Below are positions 1-12,600 of a stretch of DNA of 32,930 nt, piece after piece. The notes beneath the pieces were generated by a model. The model made no database searches, was not told the origin of the DNA, and was given only the letters and a program-made list of their open reading frames with translations. Origin of the DNA: Dimargaris cristalligena (Eukaryota > Kickxellomycota > Dimargaritomycetes > Dimargaritales > Dimargaritaceae); assembly GCA_027576995.1 (NCBI GenBank), contig JANBQC010000305.1, forward strand, positions 1 to 32,930, given 5' to 3'. Position numbers and translations under genes: made by a program. Within the stretch, counting starts at the first letter, position 1. Each line of letters opens with the position of its first letter.

Positions 1-699
1 GTGATAGGTGACCGGTGGGTGTTCCCCGAATTCGTTGGGTGGTGGGAGTCGGTAGTCTAGGGGAATACCCTGGGCGGGATCGAAGGGGGAAACATCGGGC
101 CACACTGAGTCAGATAGGGTCTGGCTATAGGCGTGGATCTTAGTAGCCCACTCTCGGAATGGTGTAGTTTTGCCAGGCAGGGGTTGATTAGTGAGTAAGG
201 CCTCCAGGTCCTCAAGGATAATGCGCCAGGAAATGAAATCCACCGTAAAGTGATGGATGGTGAGGTAGAGATGCTGTTGGCCATTGAGTATCAACAGACC
301 GCAGCCCAGAATAGGGCCACATTCAATGGAAATCTTCTGTTGCATTTGGCTAACCCAAGTGGGATATTGGTCCTGGACAATTGTTGCTGTTTCCATGACC
401 ACGAAGCGGTCCAGCCAGCCTGGAGAGTCAACTGGAGCGGGCAGAACCTGCTGATGCCAATGGTCTTTGATACGTGTGAGTTGGACCCGCATCATATCGT
501 GGTGGGTGAAGAGAGCCATTAAGGCGGCCCTAACAGTTTCCTGGGACAGTTCTTGGCAACACTGGATTAACGTAGACTGGTTAAATTGGTTAATGAATTG
601 GTACTCCTCCAAAGCGTAGCGTTGGACGGCGGTGAAGGGCACTGGCCCAACTGGGTCCAGGTATTCGACAGGAAGTGCATCATCCAAAACCATGAGATG
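1..699 (-). other. NRPS epimerization domain E5, cut by window edge
   Basis: The domain begins near residue 5490 after T5. The active site is HHFTVDFISWRIILEDL with the first histidine at residue 5636 (255-253), matching the E1 layout (HHALVDLISWRIITEDL). The later E motifs (GHGRE, the RTVGWFT stretch, FNYxG) would lie past base 1. It should convert the aminoacyl or peptidyl group on T5 from L to D, and a further D-accepting C domain or a release domain should come next outside the window. Confidence 0.85.
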
Positions 700-3600
700 G
701 GCGTGCTGCTCCATGACCGAAAGCCGTGGGTACTTGAGAATATCAGCCACCGAAAGGTGCAGGCCAAGGCGTTTACACCGGTTGGAGAACTGGATGGCTG
801 AAATGGAATCACCACCGAGCTGAAGGAAAGAGTCAGTAGGTATGACCCGCTGAGGTTTTATATTAAGGGCACTGGCCAGGGCTTCCCGCATGAGCAAAAA
901 CACCCAGGAGTGGTTCTCGATATCGGATGCCGTATCAGGGTCGACGGCGGGTAGTGGTAAGGCTTGTAGTGCCTTTCGGTCTGCCTTACCTACCGCAGTC
1001 AATGGGATATGATCCAAGGTGACAATAAAATTGGGGACCATATAAGGAGGCAGCTTCTGAGCCAATTGGTGGTGCAGAATCGAGATATCGACACCCGCAG
1101 GTGCCACGTACAGTACGAGTTGCTTCTGCGTGACACAGGCCACTGCATTGGATACACCTCCGACCGATGACACGGTGTTTTCGATTTCACCTAATTCAAT
1201 ACGATATCCACGCAACTTGATTTGGAAGTCCTTGCGCGAGATGAACTGAACCCGGCCATCAGGTAACCAGCAGACTAAATCGCCCGACCGGTACAGTTTA
1301 CCAGGCCCAAAGGGGTTAGGAATAAAGGCTTTGGCCGTAAGTTCAGGCTGTTTCCAGTATCCCTCGGTAACCCCGATGCCACCGATACACAGCTCCCCAG
1401 GAACACCAATAGGCACCGGGCGGAGTTTGTTGTCGAGAATATAGCCCTGTACATTGGGGAGTGGGCGACCAATTGTTACTGGGTATCCCAGTTGAATTCG
1501 ATCGGCATGGCTCACAATGGTAATTTCGGTTGGGCCGCATACGTTAAATAAATGGACCCGGGGGCACCAGTTATAAGCCACACTCGATGGCAAAGCCTCC
1601 CCGGCAGCCACAACCTTAGTGAGGTTAGGGAAATCAACGGGATCAAGGGTGGCCAGCACTGATGGGATAAGAACGCATGTGTTGACTTTGCCAAGTCGGT
1701 CAATCATGTCACCATCCTGGAGCACCAAGGTACCCCCGGAATGGAAGGCGCCGAATATTTCAATCAGGCAGCCGTCAAAGGAGATGTTCATAAGCTGCAG
1801 GAACCGACAATCCGAGTCCAATTCCATAAGTTTGCAATTGGCCATGGTATAGTTCACCAGAGATTCGTGGCGAACAGGAACGCCCTTGGGTCGACCGGTG
1901 GTACCCGAGGTGAACACAATATAGGCCAAATCGGAGGAGGTTCTAGTATGGTCGGGCTGGAAGGAGGGGTTTCCAGGTGCTTGGTGGTCAACAGTATCAA
2001 CAAGACAAAAGCGAGTGTTATCTATCGAAATCCTCTCCAGGATCATCACCAAATGCCCGGTCGTAGTTAACAACCAAGCATCATCGAGTTGGGAAATCGT
2101 ATACTCAAGGCGATCGAGTGAATTGGATAAGTCCATCGGAACGCATACGCCGCCTGCCAGGAGCACCCCTAGGTAGCTAAATATGAATTCGGCAGAGCGA
2201 GTGAATAGCAGGGCGGCCAAATTTCCGGGTTGGAACCCCTGGCTCTGAAGGGCCGAGGCAATGGAACGAGCGCGACAATACACCTCGGCATAGGTAAATT
2301 TGTGTATGGAGGTTTCAAGGGCGATGGCATCGGGGTGGGTGGCGATGTGTTGGGTAAACAGTTGGTGGGCCAGCCAGTGGCACTGGGGAAACTCACAACG
2401 GGGACCTTCCGACCATTGCCGGACCAGCCGGGCTTCCTCTGAGGGTAGGCTCATTAAATCCCCTACCAAACCGCCTGGCTGACTGACCATGGTTGACAAA
2501 CAGTGGTCTAGGAACTGGCACAGGAATTTGGCATAGGTTTTATCGCAGTAGGTGGATTTATAAACCAGGAGGTAATTAAGTCCGTCGCTGGTATCCGCAA
2601 AACTGAGGGTGTAGGCATATTCGGTATAATTCTGCCCATCCCGAGGTTGAATGGTAATCTCAGCCTTAGAAGTGGGTACTGTTGCTGCCGGGAAATTATC
2701 ATATACCACAAGTGAGTTGAAAGGCCGGGCCTCAGGGTTGGCCTGAGTCCATTTACGAATATCCAAAAGACTGCAGTGCTCATACGCAGCCATATCAATG
2801 AAGAGTTGATTAACACCCTGGATGAACCCTGAAACCGTCTGCGTATAATCAAGTTGTACCCTAATGGGAAGGGTATTAATGGACATACCCACCATACCTT
2901 CAATCCCCGGAATAGGAACATTGCGGCCTGAGGTTAGGCCACCAAAAGTAACTTCCTGGGTCTCGTTAAGGTAATGGGCGAGGGTAAGGGCCCAGGTACT
3001 GCGTAATAGGGCGTTGAGGGTGACTTTCTGCTCGCGGCAGAAGGTTCGAAGGGCCAACTGGCTCACTGATATTGCAGACTGATAGCTACCAAACTCAGAC
3101 GGAGGAGCCTGTGGTTGGTGAATAGGGAACTGGATGGCCGGGGTGGGAATAGCCCCCGCGAGGTTGGCGGACCAGAAGCTCTCTAAATTCGATTGGTTCA
3201 GAGTCTGTAAATGGGCGATATAGGCCGAGAAGGGGGTACCAGGTGGGGATGAGCCATGGTGGTACAGCTCGAGAATTTCGCCAAAGATGATGTTCTGTGA
3301 CCAAGCATCCAGTACAGCGTGGTGGAAGGTGAAGAAGCAGAGGTGATGGTCGGAGTCCATAGTGTACAAGGTGAATCGAAGCAACGGCCCTCGGAAATCG
3401 AACCCCCGCTGGCGGTCTTTGGCAAAATAAGCTGTTTCAAGCTTGGACATATCCTCAACAGTACCCAAAGTCCGAGTACTCCATTCAATGTCACAATCGC
3501 GGGTAACCACTTGCAGGAATGCATGGCCAGGCATAGTGTCAGTCTGGAAAAACTTGGTACGTAAAGTAGCATGTTTCTGCGCGACTTCGACCCAGGCCTG

Positions 3601-6600
3601 GTAAAACCGGTTGACATCTAGAAGACCATCTACAACGAAAGATTGCTGAACCATATATGCCGATGGGTCCTTCAGGGTATTAATTAGGAACCCAAGCTGG
3701 AGGCTGGACACTGGTAGGACATCCACGATGTCATTTTTATCGACCCCAATCTGCTTAGCAATTTCTTGGGTCAGGGTATCTCGTAACTGTGGCTCTGCTT
3801 CGAGCCCAATAAGAGAGAAATTTAAGTATGTTTTTTCAAGGCCATTGCAGTCGGCGAGGGACTGACTCTCCAGAATTCCGGCCAACTCTAGCACATTTCG
3901 GGCCTGCAAAATCTGGCTGATCGACAGTAACCAGCCCCGACTGCGGCACATTGATGAAAAGCGAATAGCCATGATCGAATCCCCCCCTAAGCGCAGGAAC
4001 GACGCTGAAGGTGTAATACAAGATGGGGAGATCTCGAATATGCCGGCTAGGAGTTCCTGAACAGCAATAAAAGTGGCAGTTAGGATGGTAGGGCCCATTT
4101 CTAGGGGATCATCCAGAGGTAGTGGTCGGGCCTGAAGTGCCTTGCGATCAGCTTTACCCACCGTGGTCAGAGGTATGAGGTCCAACCCAACAATAAAATT
4201 GGGCACCATGTAGGTCGGTAGTTTGGTCGTAAGATGGGCCCAAAGTTCTGCCGTGTCAATATTATTAGGGCTTACATACAGAACCAACCGTGTCTCTATC
4301 ACACAAGCCACAGCCCCCGTAACACCCTCCACATAACGGCTGGTGTTTTCAATTTCACCCAACTCAATTCGGTAGCCACGCAGTTTGACCTGAAAGTCTT
4401 TGCGGCAAAGGTAATGTACGGTGCCATTGGGGAGCCAGCATGCAAGGTCGCCTGTCCGGTAAAGATTACCAGCCCCAAAAGGGTTGGGCAGAAAGGCCTG
4501 GGCGGTTAGGTGTGGTTGCTTCCAGTACCCGTCACTAATTCCGATGCCACCCAGGCAGAGTTCCCCCGGTACACCAATTGGGACCGGTCGCAATTGGTCA
4601 TCCAGAATATAACCCTCGTAGTTGGCCAACGCTCGGCCGATTGTGACAGGCTCAGCTGGCTGTACTGAGTAGCTATGGCTGCTTATTGACGCCTCAGTCG
4701 GCCCGTAATTGTTGTATAGCCGGACATGGGTGCACCAGCGTTGAGCCACATTGCTGGGAAGCGGCTCACCGGATACTGCCACCTGGGAGAGGTTAGGGAA
4801 ATCCTGGGGATCGAGGGCAGCCAGAATTGACGGAATCAAACAACAGGTAGTGACCCGCTTTAAGGTGTCAATGATATTACCGTCTTGTAGCACTAGAGTG
4901 CCCCCGGCGTGAAATACACCAAAAATCTCATTGACGCATACGTCAAAGGAGATGTTCATGGCCTGAAGCATACGGGCAGAGGTGTCCAGCTGCATCACCT
5001 GGTCATAGGCCAATATATAGTTTAACAGGGATTCGTGGCGAATAGGTACTCCCTTGGGCCGGCCTGTAGTTCCTGAAGTGAACAGAATGTACATGAGATC
5101 CGATGATTGGCGGGAGGTGTCCGGTTGGAAATCCGATGTGGGCATTGAATCGAACGGTACGTCATTGGCGACTAGGACCCGAGATTGAATGACACCCAAT
5201 TCGTCGAATGCAGTTTGTTGATAAACTGCCGTAGTAACTAGCCATGCATTTTCTAACACTCCAATTGTATACCTCAGTCGATCAAGAGCATTGGTGGCAT
5301 CCATGGGGATACAAACACCCCCGGCCAATTGAACGCCCAAGTAACTAAAAATAAATTCAGCCGATCGGGTGAACAATAGGGCAGCAAAATCCCCAGGCTG
5401 AAAACCCTGTTTCTGGAGGGCAAGGGCCATACAGGCGCTATGGTGGTACACTTCGGCATAGGTGAACTTTTGATCGGAGGTCTCTAGAGCAATAGAATCG
5501 GGTCGGGTGGGAAGGTGCTGGGTGAAAAGTTGGTAAGCCAACCAGTTACCCTGGGGGAACTGGTAGCGGGGGCCCACGGACCACTCCTGTACCAAACAAG
5601 CTTCATCGGATGGAATACTCATAAGATCCTGTAGGGTACTTGTCGGCTGGTCAACCATTAATGCGATACAGTGATCCATGAACTGGACCATAGATCTGGC
5701 GTATGCCTGATTGCAGTGGGAAGATTTATACTGCAAATTGCAGATAAGCTGGCCATGGTGGTCAGAAAAAGTGGTAGTATAAGCGTACTCTACAAAATTT
5801 TGACTAGCGCGAAGTTCAAATCCAATATCCGGATTCTTGATGGAGGTTTGCGATCCAGGATAACTGAAATAGACCATGAGCGAATCGAACAATTGAACCT
5901 CGGGATCGACGTGGGCCCATCGGTTGATGTCAATTAGGCCACATTGCTCGTAATCAGTCATCTTGAAGGATAGCTCATTGATCTGTCGTATATATTGTGA
6001 AACCGACAGATTCATATCCAAATGAACTCTGACTGGGAGCGTATTAATCGCCATACCTACCATTCCCTCGATACCCGCAACAGGCACATTACGACCAGAG
6101 GTAAGTCCCCCGAATGTAACCTCCTGTGATTCGCTGAGGTACCAGGATAGGGTCAATGCCCAAACGCTACGCAATAGGGAGTTGAGGGTAATCTGCTGGT
6201 TACGGCAGAATAGCTGCAGGGTAGGCAAATCGGTGGACAGTGGAGTACCGTAGGTATCATATTCTGTAGATGGGGCATCGGTAGAAAACACGGGGAACTT
6301 TACGGCCAGCGTCGGTTTGGCCGCCTCTAAGTTATCTTTCCAAAACTGTTGTAGTTTGGTTTGGTCTGAGGACTGGAGGTGGGCAATATAGTCGGTAAAT
6401 TGGGTGCATGGGGCCAAATCTGCACCATGGTATATATCAACAAGTTCAGCCAAGGCGATATTTTGTGACCAGGCGTCGAGGAGAGCATGATGAAAAGTGA
6501 AGAAGCACAGGTGTTGGTCGCTGTCGGCAGATGTGCGATACAGGGCCATCCGTAGCAACGGCCCATCGAAAGTAAACCCACGTTGGCGATCCGCAGCAAA

Positions 6601-9600
6601 ATAAGACTTCTCCAGCTGTTTCAAGTCGCTGTCAACTCCTTCAGTAACCACTGTCCACTCGATATCGCATTGGCGACCAACCACCTGGACGAAGGTGTGA
6701 TCCGAAATAGAGGGCAACTGCATAAATTTGGTACGGAGAATGCTGTGACGCTGCGCTAGCTGGTGCCAGACCTGCCGAAGTCGGTCAGTGTCGAGAGGGC
6801 CTGATAGCACCAACGACTCCTGGACCATGTAGGCACTGGGGTCTTTAAGGGTGTTGATGAGAAAGCCTAGTTGTAAACTGGAGACTGGTAAAATGTCGAC
6901 AATATACTCCCGACCGACGTGTAATTCCGACGCAGCCTCCTGGATAACCGAGTCAATATTATTCGCTAGCCAATCCGCCGTTCCCAAAAGAGAAAAAGGC
7001 TGATAGTTGATGGGTGCGGCATTTTCCGGTGACTGGATTGGTCCAGGGCGTTCAGCCCCCAAGTCGGCTAGTGCGGTGATGGAAGCCGATTTAAATATCT
7101 GGTCGACTGATAGTTGGATACCACGCTCTCGGCACAGCGAAGTTAAGCGGATGGCCGAGATGGAGTCCCCACCTAGTTTAACAAACGATAGGCCAGGATT
7201 AATCTGCTCTAAAGGCAGACTTAAAACATCAGACATGGCCATAGCTAAGGCGTGTAGAGTTTTACTTGCCGGGGCCGAGGGACTATCGGAGGACTCCGGC
7301 TGGTGCTGGTCAACCAGAAAATTAGTGAAGTGGTTCCGAAGGAATTGGACATCACACTTGTGATTTGTGGTCAGGGGAACTGTGGGGAGACCCAATATAT
7401 AGGTGGGTACCATGTAGGACGGTAGGTGGTTTGCCATCACGGACCGAAGATGATCCTCATCGGCGTGGGTTTCGGGGAACACGTATCCAACTAAAAATGA
7501 ACCATGGACGAATACGGTGCAGTCCTGGACACCGGGTTGACTCAAAAGGACGCTGCGAACCTCATCCAACTCGATCCGGAACCCACGGAGTTTAACTTGA
7601 CTATCAATACGACCCAGACACTCGACCTGGCCATCAGGTAACCACCGGCCCAGATCACCCGTATGATACAGCATTCCATCGCCGGTGAAGGGGTTTACTA
7701 CGAACTTGAAAGTATTGAGATCGGGTCGATTTATGTAGCCCTGACTGACACCAATACCGCCGATTACTATTTCACCAATGGCCCCGATAGGAACCAGTTG
7801 CATGCTGGGGTCCAAAATGTAACACTCGTACCCAGCCATGGGTCTGCCAACAGGAATTGGCCCGGACCGGGGAACTGGGCAGGATAGGCAAACAACAGTA
7901 GTTTCAGTTGGACCGAATGCATTGATTATATCGACGTATTCCAACCAGTTGTCGGCTACCTTTCGGGGTAGGGCTTCACCACCGACAACTAAGTGATCCA
8001 GGTTGGTAAAATCGCGCGGGTCAAGGGCGGCAATGATGGACGGGAGTAAAATTGTTTGGTGCACTGTTTTCAGGGTTCCTGGAAGGTTATCGCCACAAAA
8101 CACTACCGTCGAGCCGTAACATAGGGGCATCAGAGAGCTGAGGAAAAATCCGTCAAAACCAGAAGATAGGCCATTCATGGTCCGTGTCCCTGGCCGTTTG
8201 AAGATCTCAAAGCTCGAATTGGTCAATAAATTAATGAGAGACTGATGCTGGACCATGACACCTTTGGGTAGTCCAGTGGACCCTGATGTGAACACAATGT
8301 AGGCTAAGTCTTTGGGCTCAATTGGATACTTCAAACAAAAGTTAGGCACTAGTTCAAAGTCAAGGATCAGGTCACTGATAGGGATTGCCTCAGGCCAGGC
8401 CGTGTCGTTACCCGATGCGTTAACAATACACGTACACTCGGCTGTATCGGCTATGTACTTCTGACGAGCGACCGGGAGTTTTGTATCGATAGGGATATAA
8501 ATAGCACCGACGCACCAAATGGCTAGAAAGCACATGATGGTATCAGGGTGATCGGATACCACGACACCGATTTTATTTCCCCGCTTCACCTGAGCTTTCT
8601 GGAGGCGTTTCGCCAGGCCCCATACTCGCCGGGCCAATTCGCGGTAGGTTTGCTTTTGAGTGAATATTTCGGTAGCAATCTGGTCGGGGGACTGCCAAAC
8701 CCTATCAAAAAATAGCTCCAGTATATTCAATCTGGGGTTCTCCCGAATGATCGGGTTAGGACCACCCAAAGCAAACTCGTGTAAGAGAATTTGGGTCTCA
8801 GAGGGGCCAACCATGGGTGCAGCAGACCAATTATGTTTTGAAACAACAACCGCGTCCACGTAAAATACGAAATTGCGCAGAATGTGGTCCACGGTATCGT
8901 TATTAAAGATGGCGGGATTGAACCTTAGTTGGCACCGGGGGATATTACCATGGGAGTTGATAACTGCCTGCAGATCATAGGGAAAGAACGTTTGGTTTGA
9001 CTGGGATCGGACGATTTGAACGCCGGTGGTTTCGTCAATCCCAAGTGGAGATTCAAATACGAGGCTCACTCGGGGTAGCCCAGATATACGATGGTAACTA
9101 GGAAGCCCCAGATGGGTGACCAGGGCATCAAGCGACGGGACGGTGTGAAACGACGAGTCTTTCAGTTGATGGGCCAATTGCTGGGTCAACCTCGAAAGGT
9201 CTTTCGGTAGATCGCCAGCGACTCGAACAAGTTTCGATAGCAATGAATAAGGAGCTGACCAACCAGGCGACCCTGTGGCCGAACCTGTTTGAGAATGACC
9301 GACATCAATCAGCAAGTCCTCTTGACCTGTCAGTCGCCGCAGGAACGCGACAAAAAGGGCCAACCAGAGGTCGCATGCGCGATCTTGATCATCTGCTGCC
9401 AAGTCAAATAGGGCAGTGCCAAACTGGCTGCCAAGTTCCATTTCTATGTAATCAGAGTTAAATGTTGGTGAGAGAGGACGCTTTCGGTCGACAGGCAGGC
9501 TCAAATCGGTTGGCGGATCCTGAAGAAGTGTGGTCCAATATTTGAAATCGGGCTCTGTAAAATAGGATTCCGAGGCGGAAACCTCGTCAATTACATCGCA

Positions 9601-12600
9601 GGTAAGGCCTATGGGCGTATTCACAATCCGACGGGCAAGTTCTTTTACAATGTTTTCGGCGAAATTAGAATGGCCAGCCATTTCGTGGACACGAACGCAT
9701 ACAGACGACGCCATCGAACCCGGTATGGCAGTAGATGCTTGGTACAGGTCGACCTGTACGAGAATACCCTGGGCTGGGTCAAGGCGCACTTCTTCCGAAA
9801 AATTAGAGTCTGCATATGAAGGCTGAATCGCTAAAACCCGGCGTGTGACGACGCCAACCTGTACATTGGTGAGAATACGGCAACCCAGGACACCCCTTTC
9901 TGAGTAAAACTGGCACCGCAATGTACCATACTTGGCCAAGATTGAGTCCACCGCCAGCTGGACATTTTGCAATTTAAAGGGGACAATTGAAGTGATTGAA
10001 TAATGGTGGTAGAATTTCTCCAGGCTGCCACCCAGATGGCTGAGGGACCAGATACGCTGTTGGTGGTCGGAAATAGACAGGCGGCGCTGGTATACTGACT
10101 GTGTTCCAGCAGTACAGCCAAAGTCCTCTTTGACATTTTTCTTAGCCCCGACGACTTCATGCCCATCTTTTCGAGCTGAAATTTCCCTGGCTAAAGAGGG
10201 GAGGTCGCTATGCTTAAACAAACTACCCAGGCTTAGCTCCATACCAAATCTCTGGTATATCCGATACCGAAGTATCTCTTGCTGAGCCAATGAGGCCCAT
10301 GCAATGGAGTGAATAAGTGGAGTGGTAGTTAAATCTGAGCAATCCTGTTGGTCACTGGAATACAGCTCATTCACTACCACAGTTAACCACCATTCGATGT
10401 CAGATACAAGGGGGTTTGCGCGTATTGGCAATGCCGTAATGTAGGTGAGGATAAAACTGTGGGCGTCTTCTACCGCGGCATCAGCGATATGGGGGAAAGC
10501 CTGAGTGGGAATAATAGCATGGGGAACGAGGGTCGAGGGGATGTCATGTGAGGCTACAGCAGCCTGTAAGTCGGCGAGTTCGGAACCTGATACATTATTC
10601 ACCAAAACCACCAACTGGTCCCTGGGTAGCAGTAAAGCTCGAGGTGACTTAGCCCCTGCTCTGGATAAAGCATGCTCCAATACTCCAAGGTGCACATGCT
10701 GGCCTTTAATGACCACCTGCTGTTTTTTGGGACCTAAAATTTGCACCGAGTTATCCGTTTCCTGATAGGCGAGGAGGTGTTTACCATTGGGGAGTGGTCT
10801 AAAACCAATCTGTGGATTTACGAGGTCCAGGCGGCCTACAGCCCCCCGGGGACAGCGATGACCATAGCAGTCCAATACAACTGGTGACCAACTACATAGG
10901 CCGGTTTCATTTACGGGCAAGGTGAGCGACTCCAACTGACTGGGTACCACACACTGATAGCCATTGAAGATATATTCGATAAAGGCCAGACAGGTAACCG
11001 GCTGCTTTGTTAGCTGGGCTACATTGAGCTCGGTGGGTCGGGCAAGGTCACAGAGAGCAATTTGATAGATTCCAATGACATCTAGTGTAGGGTCGTCGAC
11101 AGATGAAACGTAGCAGAGTGATGTATCGCTACCCCCTTGACGGAGCCTATCTGACCCAGTGAGAGTTATATTCGAAAACAAAGAGGAAAGGGCCAGCCAC
11201 ACTGACTGCGGACTCTCTAGGGAGATTGACTGACTGATAATACATTTGTCATAACCGTTGAAATAGAACTTGGTAGATAGTAAAGTATGTACAATGCGCA
11301 AGCTATCAATGGTGACGATACTTGGAGGGTCGGGATTCACTGAAGAAGCAAATGCCAAGCTAAAGTCCGCAGAGTTTTCCGGAGGCTGAAATTGGTGGAG
11401 AAATTGAGCATTGCTAAACATGCACTCTTCAGTCCCAGATACGCTAATTATAGGTATATCAGTAGCCATGTAGGGTTGAACGGTTTTAAACAGAGTAGAC
11501 GATACCCATGCGAATTGAGCAGTAGCTAATTGAATGTGGGTCATCAGTTGATCAATAGGGTATGATACCGATAAGGGCAGCAGCTGGGCGCCTAGCTTTA
11601 TTGCTGCTACGAGGCAAATGGTCAAATCGTCAAGAGAGTCCAAGTAGGCCACAATTGAGGTGGGCCGAACGACAGAGGCTTCGGTGGTACGATTGACCAA
11701 CGTGTCCGCCAATAGGTCCAATTGAGAGCAGGTTAGCTCGCCATTTTCACTCTGGTTGACAAGGCGAGTCAGGCCGTCACGGACTATACTATCCCACATG
11801 TGAAGCAAGGCATGTGTGGAAGTGGGTAGACTAGTATCGACCACTGATTGAATAGCTGCTTTTGGAGAAGTGGTGATGGCTGGGGAAGTAAAGACTAAGT
11901 CACTTGGGAAGGTATCTGGCTGGGCAGCTAGGATTTGATCCAGAACCAACCGGAGCATATCCATTAACTGGCGGATGGAACCCTCGCAATACGTACCCGA
12001 GTTGTAGAAGACTTTAGCCTGAATGCAGGTGGGCTGCTCAATAAAATCCACTGCTAAGGGATACTCAGTAAATTCGTGGACCTGCACGTCGGAAAGGGCT
12101 AGATCATGTAAAGAGTCGGCCATAAATTCGGGAAAATTTTCGAAGCCCAGTAGAGTATGGAATAACGGACCGCCGTGGCTGGTTTTGACGTATTGATTAA
12201 TATGTGTTAAGAGCGTGTGTTCATACGGAATCATGGCGATTTGGGCCGAATGAAGAGACTGCAACCACGGGCCAAGGGGGAAATTCCCCAAGCGTACTCG
12301 GAATGGCAAGGTGTTGGAACATGGCCCGATAATTTGATCTACAGAAGGAAGACCCAGACTACGCCCGGCTACCGTAACGCCAAATACCACATCATCTTGC
12401 CCAAGCAAACGACCTAAAACCACAGCGTAGGCGGCCCGGAACAAAGTAGCCTTGGAGACCCCGAACCCTTGCGCACATTGGGCCAAATGGGCTTTGGAAA
12501 TGCCAAACGTACTTTCATAAACGGCTGCTCCCGAATTTCCGATATAGCCAGGGAAGAGCAGTGGGGCGGGTGTGGCAGGGGCATTCACAAGATTTTTGGA

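Noticed and set aside
567..815. Many 60-140 codon frames on both strands inside 1-17160
   Set aside because: They overlap the NRPS frame, which carries domain motifs throughout; they have no domains of their own and are shadows of the biased codon use.
8790..11829. Sequencing frameshift as the cause of the odd A2-T2-C3 block
   Set aside because: The block is in the same frame as its flanks and keeps weak but continuous similarity to A, T and C folds along its length; a frameshift would give stops and no similarity.
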